Origin: an uncultured Prevotella sp.
GTDB taxonomy: Bacteria; Bacteroidota; Bacteroidia; Bacteroidales; Bacteroidaceae
DNA length: 16,366 nt
Assembly: GCA_900546605.1 (NCBI GenBank)
Contig: URDV01000017.1
Location: 1-16,366, forward strand
Direction: 5' to 3'
The notes beneath the pieces are model-generated. The model searched no databases. It saw nothing but the letters and a program-made list of their open reading frames with translations, and was not told where the DNA came from. Of the stretch, positions 1-6,020 are shown one piece after another. The stretch's first letter is position 1. Every line of letters starts with the position of its first letter. The translations under genes were made by a program, and so were the position numbers.

Positions 1-42
1 AAACTTGCCAATGAATTGTTAGAAGTTCTGCTCACTTCCTAA
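1..42 (+). CDS. 3' end of an unidentified reading frame (partial, doubtful)
   Basis: Frame 1 is open from the window edge and reads KLANELLEVLLTS followed by TAA. Only 13 residues are visible, so no family can be assigned and the frame may be chance. If real, it would be the last gene before the tRNA-fragment border and would belong to whatever lies left of the window, possibly an integrated element. Confidence 0.2.
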   Translation, partial: KLANELLEVLLTS

Positions 43-170
43 TTCCTGCGTAAACAAACTGTTTGAGTCATGGATATTCAATGGTATGCCACAAAACATC
101 AAATAGGGATAACTCGCTGATTATCAACAAAAGTTTATAATAACGAAATATCACAGACTATCATTCTGTT
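43..170. other. AT-rich intergenic DNA left of the tRNA fragment
   Basis: No gene, promoter or tRNA 5' half could be recognised here. In particular, nothing resembles the D-arm (AGCTCAG-type) or the GGACCAG acceptor strand that the tRNA 3' half downstream would need. This is compatible with the end of an integrated element, but that is inference. Confidence 0.4.
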
Positions 171-173
171 GGT

Positions 174-215
174 CTCATAATCTGGAGGTCCTAGGTTCAA
201 GCCCTAGCTGGTCCA
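174..215 (+). pseudogene. 3' half of a tRNA with CAU anticodon (Met- or Ile2-like); attachment-site remnant
   Basis: The segment reads as a tRNA from the anticodon loop onward. It has loop CTCATAA with anticodon CAT (176-178), 3' anticodon strand TCTGG (181-185), variable region AGGTC, T-stem CTAGG/CCTAG around loop TTCAAGC (191-207), acceptor strand CTGGTCC (208-214) and discriminator A215. The matching 5' strand for TCTGG would be CCAGA, but TTGGT precedes the loop, and no D-arm or GGACCAG lies upstream, so this is not a functional tRNA. Similarity stops exactly at the anticodon loop, a common crossover region for tRNA-targeting tyrosine integrases. CAU can be elongator Met or lysidine-modified Ile2; the amino acid cannot be settled from half a gene. 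Confidence 0.75.
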
Positions 216-229
216 CGCTAAGAATGAAG

Positions 230-256
230 CGGTTACGATTTTCGTGACCGTTTTTT
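230..256 (+). terminator. Rho-independent terminator after the tRNA fragment
   Basis: Arms CGGTTACGA (230-238) and TCGTGACCG (242-250) pair with one G-U and a 3-nt loop, followed by TTTTTT (251-256). The spacing is what one expects 3' of a tRNA gene. This supports the idea that the DNA right of the tRNA fragment is the original chromosomal flank of that tRNA. Confidence 0.8.
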
Positions 257-417
257 CGTGTGGTTGCGTGAACAATGCAGACTTTGAACTTTGCTTATCT
301 GAATACTGTAGTAAAAAATATGAACTATTATCTTTTTCACGTTTGTATCCTTGGGCATCTACTTTCATAATGGGCATGGAGAAAGAACAAGGTTACTCAC
401 TTGAATAAAAACAAAAA

Positions 418-480
418 AGGATGCAAATAAACAAGTAGCAAAGTGCTAACTTGATTATTTGCATCCTCTCTTTTTTTATT
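418..480. terminator. Strong bidirectional terminator downstream of lgt
   Basis: A perfect 13-bp stem joins AGGATGCAAATAA (418-430) to its complement at 455-467. An inner stem (432-439 with 445-453, one bulged A) extends it. The plus strand continues with a T-run (471-477). On the minus strand the stem is followed by six T (complement of 413-417 and neighbours). It can stop leftward transcription from lgt and rightward read-through from the tRNA scar. Confidence 0.85.
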
Positions 481-503
481 GTTTATACATATAGAATGTG
501 TGT

Positions 504-1352
504 TTACGCCTTTGGTAGCTTTTCAGCCCATCGTGTGCACCACTTACCACCTAACATACAGTATAGACCGATAATGATGAATGGGATGCTGAGCAATTGA
601 CCTTGATCTAAGCCTATGAGCTGCTGCATGTGCAACTCCCATGGTTCTTGCACTTCTTTAAAAAATTCCACCACAAAACGGAAGATGAAAATGGAACTCA
701 AACAGTAGCCAAAGTAAAAGCCTGTGCCTACACGATGCTTCATCTTGCTGTAGATGGCTAAACCGATGATGAAGAATATAAGGTAAGCAATGGCCTCGTA
801 GAGTTGGGCAGGGTAGCGGGGCTGTGTCTCGTTGAGATGAACAAAAACAAAGCCAAAGTCGCTATGAGTGAATTTGCCCACGATTTCAGAATTCATTAGG
901 TTGCCCAGCCGAATAAAGCATGCTGTTATGGGGGTAGCAATGGCTATGTTGTCGAGCACACGCATGATGTTTACTCCTGTTCGGCGCACATAAAGCCATA
1001 AGGCTATCATGAGACCGAGTGTGCCACCATGAGATGCTAAACCAGCATAGCCCGTAAACTTCCACGAACCATCGGGCAAATGTCGCATGGGCAAAATCAT
1101 TTCGAGTGGGTGGCTTAAAAAGTAACCTGGCTCATAAAGCAAACAATGCCCTAAACGTGCCCCTATGAGTATGCCAAAGAAACAGTAAAGAAACAGAGGG
1201 TCGAACTTTTCTTCGGGTATTTGCTGCTTACGGTATAGCTTGTACACTACAATGTAAGCCAAGGCTAAACCTATGCACCAGCACAATGCGTACCAACGAA
1301 CTTCAATAGGGCCTAATGTAAAGGCTATGATGGAAGGATTCCAAATGGTCAT
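504..1352 (-). CDS. lgt: Prolipoprotein diacylglyceryl transferase
   Basis: This integral inner-membrane enzyme transfers diacylglycerol from phosphatidylglycerol to the lipobox cysteine of prolipoproteins, the first step of lipoprotein maturation. The 282-residue length is usual for the family. Visible signatures are RWYA (19-22), GARLGH (64-69), SHGG with H108, RLGNLMNSE with R148 and N151 (148-156) followed by G159, YPAQLYEA (180-187) and RFVVEF with R215. These correspond to the essential Tyr, His, Arg, Asn, Gly and C-terminal Arg of E. coli Lgt. About seven hydrophobic segments are present. The gene lies 79 bp downstream of ychF on the same strand and has no obvious -7 box of its own, so co-transcription is likely. 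A bidirectional terminator follows. Nothing is truncated, and the assignment is secure. Confidence 0.97.
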   Translation of the reverse strand: MTIWNPSIIAFTLGPIEVRWYALCWCIGLALAYIVVYKLYRKQQIPEEKFDPLFLYCFFGILIGARLGHCLLYEPGYFLSHPLEMILPMRHLPDGSWKFTGYAGLASHGGTLGLMIALWLYVRRTGVNIMRVLDNIAIATPITACFIRLGNLMNSEIVGKFTHSDFGFVFVHLNETQPRYPAQLYEAIAYLIFFIIGLAIYSKMKHRVGTGFYFGYCLSSIFIFRFVVEFFKEVQEPWELHMQQLIGLDQGQLLSIPFIIIGLYCMLGGKWCTRWAEKLPKA

Positions 1353-1431
1353 AACAATCTGTTTAAAAATGACACTTACGCAGCTGTGTTCACTTAGTAG
1401 AACATGAGTGAACGATTACAAGATGCTATGT

Positions 1432-2535
1432 TTACACATTAAAACGGAAGTGCATGATGTCACCATCCTCTACTTCGTATTCTTTGCCTTCGACGTGCAG
1501 CAGACCAGCCTCACGTACAGCCGATTCAGAACCTAAGCGTATGTAGTCATCGTACTTGATAACCTCGGCACGGATAAAGCCTTTTTCAAAGTCGGTGTGT
1601 ATAACTCCAGCACATTGTGGAGCCTTCCAACCTTTATGGAATGTCCAAGCCTTCACTTCCATTTCGCCAGCTGTGATAAATGTTTGCAGATTGAGCATGT
1701 GGTAGGCAGCCTTAATCAAACGGTTGCAACCACTCTCTTCCAAACCTACGTCTTGCAAAAACATTTGTCGTTCTTCATAGGTTTCGAGTTCGGCAATGTC
1801 GGCTTCGGTTTGGGCAGCTAATACCAACACTTCTGCTCCTTCGTCCTTTACAGCTTCGCGCACCTCGTCAACGTAGTGGTTACCAGTAGCAGCTGAGGCT
1901 TCGTCAACATTGCAAACGTAGAGTACAGGCTTGGATGTGAGCAAGAATAAGCCTTTAGCCGCCTTTTGCTCTTCAAGTGATTCGAATGAAACGCTACGAG
2001 CACTTTTGCCTTGCTCAAGTGCATCCTTATAGGCCAACAATACTTGGTATTCAACCTTGGCATTTTTATCGCCACCAACCTTAGCTATCTTTTCAACACG
2101 TTTAATGCGGTTGTCAACGGTTTCGAGATCCTTGAGTTGAAGTTCGGTGTCAATAATTTCTTTGTCGCGAACGGGGTTAACACTGCCGTCAACGTGAACC
2201 ACATTGCCATCGTCAAAGCAACGCAACACATGAATAATGGCATCCGTTTCGCGAATGTTGCCTAAGAATTGGTTGCCCAATCCCTCGCCCTTTGATGCAC
2301 CTTTTACAAGACCTGCAATATCTACAATCTCAACCGTAGTGGGGACAATACGTCCTGGGTGAACCAATTCGGCCAGTTTGGTTAATCGTTCATCGGGGAC
2401 GGTGATAACGCCCACGTTAGGCTCAATGGTGCAGAATGGGAAGTTGGCAGACTGTGCCTTGGCATTACTTAGGCAGTTAAATAGGGTTGATTTGCCCACA
2501 TTAGGCAAACCTACAATGCCGCATTGTAAACTCAT
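1432..2535 (-). CDS. ychF: Redox-regulated ATPase YchF (OLA1/Obg family)
   Basis: A translation-factor-class P-loop ATPase that binds ribosomes; family knowledge links it to stress responses. The 367-residue product shows the G1 loop GLPNVGKST (9-17), the G3 motif DIAGL with KGASKGEGLGNQFL following, the NVDE motif that gives this family ATP rather than GTP preference, and a C-terminal TGS domain ending VEDGDIMHFRFNV. The frame is open for 12 more codons upstream to an ATG at 2571, but that ATG overlaps a promoter -7 box (2569-2576). MSLQCGIVG is also the usual family N-terminus, so I place the start at 2535. The leader is A-rich with no Shine-Dalgarno sequence, as is normal in this phylum. 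lgt lies downstream on the same strand. Confidence 0.96.
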   Translation of the reverse strand: MSLQCGIVGLPNVGKSTLFNCLSNAKAQSANFPFCTIEPNVGVITVPDERLTKLAELVHPGRIVPTTVEIVDIAGLVKGASKGEGLGNQFLGNIRETDAIIHVLRCFDDGNVVHVDGSVNPVRDKEIIDTELQLKDLETVDNRIKRVEKIAKVGGDKNAKVEYQVLLAYKDALEQGKSARSVSFESLEEQKAAKGLFLLTSKPVLYVCNVDEASAATGNHYVDEVREAVKDEGAEVLVLAAQTEADIAELETYEERQMFLQDVGLEESGCNRLIKAAYHMLNLQTFITAGEMEVKAWTFHKGWKAPQCAGVIHTDFEKGFIRAEVIKYDDYIRLGSESAVREAGLLHVEGKEYEVEDGDIMHFRFNV

Positions 2536-2568
2536 ATATGTTTTGTTATTGTTTTTATTTTCAAAGGG

Positions 2569-2576
2569 CAAAGTTA
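2569..2576 (-). promoter_or_regulatory. -7 box TAACTTTG for ychF (and probably lgt)
   Basis: On the minus strand this reads TAACTTTG, an exact match to the Bacteroidetes sigma-ABfr -7 consensus TAnnTTTG. It sits 33 bases upstream of the chosen ychF ATG. A start of transcription around 2562 would exclude the longer upstream ATG at 2571. No convincing -33 TTG was found. Confidence 0.6.
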
Positions 2577-2762
2577 CGATTTATTTGTGAGAAGTAAGTG
2601 CTCATAATTAAATTAGAGTGTAGCAGAACAGCTAAGGGCATTTTGGGGGACTTTGAAATGGGGATGAGTATTCGTTTCCTGTGACAATCGTTGTTTACAA
2701 AAAAATCCCTTACACGCACGGAGTAAGGGATTTGGGGTATGAGTTCAGTTTGGGACGATTAT
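2572..2762. other. Intergenic region between ychF and the small-protein gene
   Basis: It contains the ychF promoter on the right-hand edge of ychF and the terminator of the 829-aa/62-aa operon at about 2696-2733. Nothing else was recognised in the middle stretch (about 2590-2690). Confidence 0.5.
2696..2733 (-). terminator. Terminator of the 829-aa/62-aa operon
   Basis: Eleven-base-pair arms GTAAGGGATTT (minus strand, 2733-2723) and AAATCCCTTAC (2703-2713 on plus) flank a 9-nt loop. On the minus strand the stem runs straight into a T-rich tail (complement of 2696-2702). It lies 30 bases past the stop of the 62-residue gene. Confidence 0.8.
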
Positions 2763-2951
2763 TTACTTAGTCCAATTGGTGTTCATATTATCCCATATGC
2801 CTGAACTTTGTTGGTCGCGTTTGTTCGATAAACCAGATGAAGCACCAAAATTTTCTTCATCATCATAGGTTTTTAATCTTGATTGAGCGAGCATGCCCTC
2901 AACGTGGAATGCTAATTGATTTGAACTGGGGGCAAAATATTTCTTTTTCAT
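2763..2951 (-). CDS. Small 62-aa protein, MKK-Y-xP type, operon partner of the 829-aa protein
   Basis: No named function is known to me. The product begins MKKKYFAPSSNQLAF, contains an acidic patch (KTYDDEENF, about 27-35) and ends SGIWDNMNTNWTK. It has no signal peptide and no membrane segment. From memory, short proteins starting MKKxYxxP with an acidic, Ser/Gly-rich remainder are common in Prevotella and Bacteroides, often beside secreted proteins; this is recollection, not a search. The start codon lies 18 nt after the stop of the 829-aa gene, preceded by an A-rich stretch, and the shared terminator follows, so the gene is almost certainly the second cistron of that operon. It could be a secretion or regulatory partner, or a peptide precursor; the sequence does not decide. 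Confidence 0.7.
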   Translation of the reverse strand: MKKKYFAPSSNQLAFHVEGMLAQSRLKTYDDEENFGASSGLSNKRDQQSSGIWDNMNTNWTK

Positions 2952-2969
2952 TGTGATGCTTTTTTTAAG

Positions 2970-5459
2970 TTATTTGATGAGAACCTTTTGGCCATTAGCT
3001 TTTACAAAGATACCTTGTGTGGGATAAAGCACGCGGTGTCCGTTCAAATCGTAGTAAATGTTACTTTCAGTTTGATCATTCACAGCATTGTTGATGCTCG
3101 TTGTTGTGCCACCAAAGTTAAATAGCAAAGCGTTTGAAGCCGCTTCGGTAGTAGTGGCATAAGCCTTGTTTGCTCCAATGGTACGGTCTGTTGCAGAGTT
3201 GATTCTATAAAAAGCAATTCCTTGTGAGCCATTACCCAACACATAAGCTGTTGCATCGTTAGCAATGGTGGTGGGCATAAGCGTACCGCTTAATCCATTT
3301 TCGGGCTTTGCGTCTGTGTTATTGAAATCAATATTAAAATTATATTGTCCTTCGTTTGCTTCAATAATCACGGGAGTTTCTGCAGGAATAACCCCTGTTG
3401 TAATTTCAGCTAAATTAATCACATTGCCATCTTTTTGCCCTGTATAAGCTTTAACGCCCGAAGGAATGGTAACAGCCATAGGCAAATTGATTGTGGCATA
3501 GCCTGCATTGCTGATGCTTACAGGGATGGTTGTTACTTCGAGAATGCGGAAATTGTTGTTTTTAGAATCAGTACTATTCCACGATTCAATATATCCATCG
3601 CCATTTTGACTATCTCTCTTAATGCATGCAGTACCTCTATTAGTTTCGCTACGATCATCATTTGTATAATAAACGATAGTTACTGAATTAGGCATGCTAA
3701 CGTGTGTCTTGCTGAAAATGTCAAGTTGTCCAACATTTGCATCAGTTTTTGCAACCATTCGCATAGGTTTATAGTCCCAATGTATTTTGCTCATGCAATT
3801 GCCAGAGTTAGCAGCTTTAATGTAATAAAGGTCTGTTTTGCCTTCGTCAGTTACTGGCTCAAATTGCCAAAGTGCAGGCATAATATTGTTGCCGTAGCTT
3901 GCTGACATTAATTGGTTGTTATCCCCCTGCTTTTGGGTGTAACTTTCGGTAATGTATTTACCGTTGAATACAGCACTCTCAATAGTATAATACTTTCCAA
4001 CTTCGGGTTTGACAATGCTATTATTATTGTTTGCAATAGCAGTTTCAAGAGCTTTATAGTTCGAAAGATGGTTTTCGTTGGTAGATGATTTTAATGCGTT
4101 AAAAGCGTTAATGACATCTTCTGTAGGTGTAGTATATCCAATATATTTTGTTGCATTCGATTGTTCAATGATAGCCTCGTCAATGTCATTCATAGTTTGA
4201 TTTATATCATTTTTCATGAAATAAAATTGTGAAGGCTTAGAATTTGCGGATGTTTCCCATGCGACAATGCCGAATCGTGCTTCTCCCATATGAAATCCAT
4301 TACATCCAGATTGCCCCCAAAAAGTGTTATTAACTGTTTTGTCCGAAATGTTAGCAGTGCCTAATATTGAACTTTCAATAGTGTATGAAGTTGCGTTATC
4401 TTCTCCACTAACCATAGGAAATCCCGTGTTCGATGTTGTAGGTACAGCTCCTACATACATGTCATAGTATTCATTATAAATTTTCCATTTACCATCAGTC
4501 TGCTTCTTGAAGGTGAAAATGTTAGGGTAACTTGCTTTTTGCGTGTTTTGCGTAAGCTTTCTTCCATTACACCCAATGTAAGTAGTCGTTTTGCTATAGT
4601 TTCGCAATAAAACTCTATCACCATCTTTTAACTCTGCTATTTCCAAATTCATGGCATTGTTGAGTGCTTCGATGGCTGTATTCTTTTTATCGCCAATAGA
4701 AGTCTCATCATAAGATTTGTATTGGTTATAAGCAGAAATTAAGCTGTTATAGCTTGCAGAGCTATAATAAAAAGGATTGTCTAACTCTGTCTTATCAACA
4801 GAGTTTATCAACAAATTCGTTTTATACAAAGTCTCTTCAAAATTGTTTACGGCAACAAATTTAAATGATGAACCTGCAACTTTTAAAGCATTTCCTTCAG
4901 TAGTTGCCCAATAAGCAAGATATCCGTTACGATTATTCATGTGGCGTTGTGTATCACCGCTTGTGCCAGACAGTTTGAAAGCATCATAAGTGCCATTTTG
5001 GTTGTATGACGCGTTTAGGCGTTTAAATAAAAAACCAACATTATTGTCAGCTGTTGAACTTTCTGTTGTTCCGTTATAGTCAACCATGCTAGCGCGTGAG
5101 GCACCGTAATTATTGGTATTTTCATCAGTTCCAGTTTGGTTGGTGATTCCTAAAATTTTCCCTGTACCAGAGGCTTTGTTGTAAAACACATATCCATCTG
5201 TTTCAGAACCCACTAAACACCATTGCTCTTGTTCTGACTGAGAACATTCAGTTGTTGTTAAGTTTAAATAGTTGTTGGTGGTATGATTAACTCCGAGCCA
5301 TCCATTACCATCTTGATTTTGAATGTAGTACCAATAAGTATGTTCACCCCATTGGCCATTTGACGGGGCATCTGAAACGCGAAACGTTTGTGCCAATGCA
5401 TTCTCTACTCCAACAATACAAGTGAGGAGAAGAGACAAAAAGAATACTAATCTTTTCAT
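2970..5459 (-). CDS. Secreted 829-aa multidomain protein of unknown function with trefoil-like repeats
   Basis: A signal peptide is clear: MKR, a hydrophobic core, and ALA before Q24. No lipobox cysteine is present. The mature part is rich in Asn, Ser and Thr. Three similar regions (about 40-205, 275-415 and 485-640) carry phrases such as YYIQNQDGNGWLGVN and YTIESAVFNGKYIT, reminiscent of ricin-type beta-trefoil carbohydrate-binding units. Two helical linkers (about 205-275 and 415-485) separate them. A beta-rich domain (about 640-785) begins IPVSISNAGYATINLP. The tail (about 797-829) reads NIYYDLNGHRV...GIFVKANGQKVLIK, a C-terminal module widespread in Prevotella secreted proteins. No catalytic signature was recognised, so a glycan-binding surface protein is the best guess. 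The gene starts a two-gene operon from a palindromic promoter (5498-5521). Confidence 0.85.
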   Translation of the reverse strand: MKRLVFFLSLLLTCIVGVENALAQTFRVSDAPSNGQWGEHTYWYYIQNQDGNGWLGVNHTTNNYLNLTTTECSQSEQEQWCLVGSETDGYVFYNKASGTGKILGITNQTGTDENTNNYGASRASMVDYNGTTESSTADNNVGFLFKRLNASYNQNGTYDAFKLSGTSGDTQRHMNNRNGYLAYWATTEGNALKVAGSSFKFVAVNNFEETLYKTNLLINSVDKTELDNPFYYSSASYNSLISAYNQYKSYDETSIGDKKNTAIEALNNAMNLEIAELKDGDRVLLRNYSKTTTYIGCNGRKLTQNTQKASYPNIFTFKKQTDGKWKIYNEYYDMYVGAVPTTSNTGFPMVSGEDNATSYTIESSILGTANISDKTVNNTFWGQSGCNGFHMGEARFGIVAWETSANSKPSQFYFMKNDINQTMNDIDEAIIEQSNATKYIGYTTPTEDVINAFNALKSSTNENHLSNYKALETAIANNNNSIVKPEVGKYYTIESAVFNGKYITESYTQKQGDNNQLMSASYGNNIMPALWQFEPVTDEGKTDLYYIKAANSGNCMSKIHWDYKPMRMVAKTDANVGQLDIFSKTHVSMPNSVTIVYYTNDDRSETNRGTACIKRDSQNGDGYIESWNSTDSKNNNFRILEVTTIPVSISNAGYATINLPMAVTIPSGVKAYTGQKDGNVINLAEITTGVIPAETPVIIEANEGQYNFNIDFNNTDAKPENGLSGTLMPTTIANDATAYVLGNGSQGIAFYRINSATDRTIGANKAYATTTEAASNALLFNFGGTTTSINNAVNDQTESNIYYDLNGHRVLYPTQGIFVKANGQKVLIK

Positions 5460-5497
5460 GTTTTTATGTTTATGTTAATGATATTTTAATCGGATAA

Positions 5498-5521
5498 GGT
5501 ACTTTTGCTCGCAAAAGTACC
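5498..5521. promoter_or_regulatory. Perfect 24-bp palindrome carrying two divergent -7 boxes
   Basis: GGTACTTTTGC (5498-5508) and its exact complement GCAAAAGTACC (5511-5521) are separated by two bases. Each arm contains TACTTTTG, a perfect TAnnTTTG -7 box: leftward at 5519-5512 for the 829-aa operon (leader about 45 nt) and rightward at 5500-5507 toward the ORF at 5589. The symmetry could make this a bidirectional promoter, a binding site for a dimeric repressor covering the -7 box, or an RNA hairpin at the 5' end of either transcript. Confidence 0.65.
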
Positions 5522-5544
5522 ATAAATGAGTTATAACATAAAAT

Positions 5545-5553
5545 GGGGGGGGG
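5545..5553. repeat. Homopolymeric G9 run beside the promoter
   Basis: Nine consecutive G residues on the plus strand lie 26 to 34 bases upstream of the leftward -7 box, just beyond where the -33 element would sit. They also lie in the would-be leader of the 83-aa ORF. Such runs are prone to slipped-strand length change. Confidence 0.8.
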
Positions 5554-5588
5554 TAAAAAACATTAAAATGTAAAAATAAAAGAAAAAT

Positions 5589-5840
5589 ATGGCTCTTGCG
5601 TTAAGAAATCAACTGAAAAGAAGATATTATAGACTTATAATTTTAGGAGTCGCTTTATTATATAATGATTCTATATTTTCCTCTGACGATGAAGATCCAA
5701 AGGACTTTATCTCCTTATATTTGCCGCTAGCTTTGCTGACAACAACTACGCTTGTGATAACATATCTGTTATGTTTTTGCGTACATACATGGAACAAATG
5801 TACTCATTTTTTTGCTTGCGCCACCCAAAGCTACCCATGA
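5589..5840 (+). CDS. Possible 83-aa membrane protein (doubtful)
   Basis: The product was not recognised. It has a basic start (MALALRNQLKRRYYR), a hydrophobic segment at about 15-31, an acidic patch SSDDEDPKD (about 31-39), a second hydrophobic segment at about 40-66, and an unusual Cys/His-containing tail. The ATG follows a purely A-rich stretch of the kind used as a leader in this phylum, and a rightward -7 box lies 82 bases upstream (5500-5507). Against it: no known family, and a tail that reads like random sequence, so it could be a frameshifted remnant. It is convergent with the T9SS gene to its right. Confidence 0.35.
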   Translation: MALALRNQLKRRYYRLIILGVALLYNDSIFSSDDEDPKDFISLYLPLALLTTTTLVITYLLCFCVHTWNKCTHFFACATQSYP

Positions 5841-6020
5841 TTTTGATGTAACTCATTGATTTTCAATGTGTGATATCTGATGGCGCAGAAATGTGATGAA
5901 GTTAGGAGTATAACGCAAGTCACATGGTGTTGTAGCGTTATTATGAACAGAAAATGGAGACAACCCTTGGTTGAAAAGGTTGTCTCCATTGCATGAATAG
6001 TCGTTTAAAATAAGACTGAC
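5841..6020. other. Convergent intergenic region
   Basis: This holds the terminator of the T9SS gene at 5953-5990 and a weaker inverted repeat, ATAACGC (5910-5916) with GCGTTAT (5935-5941), that lacks a T-run. No gene was recognised. Confidence 0.4.
5946..5990 (-). terminator. Terminator of the 1134-aa T9SS protein gene
   Basis: A perfect 13-bp stem joins AATGGAGACAACC (5953-5965) and its complement (5978-5990) over a 12-nt loop. On the minus strand the stem is followed by TTCTGTTC, a modest U-rich tail. It lies 30 bases past the stop codon of the gene. Confidence 0.7.

Noticed and set aside
1388..1413. Inverted repeat GTTCACT/AGTGAAC between ychF and lgt
   Set aside because: Only seven pairs over a 12-nt loop and no T-run, so neither a terminator nor an attenuator can be claimed.
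2536..2571. Upstream in-frame ATG adding 12 residues to YchF
   Set aside because: The ATG overlaps the -7 box, the extra residues (Asn/Lys-rich) are translated leader, and the family starts at MSLQCGIVG.
5910..5941. Inverted repeat ATAACGC/GCGTTAT downstream of the 83-aa ORF
   Set aside because: Seven pairs, long loop and no T-run on either strand; probably chance in an AT-rich spacer.
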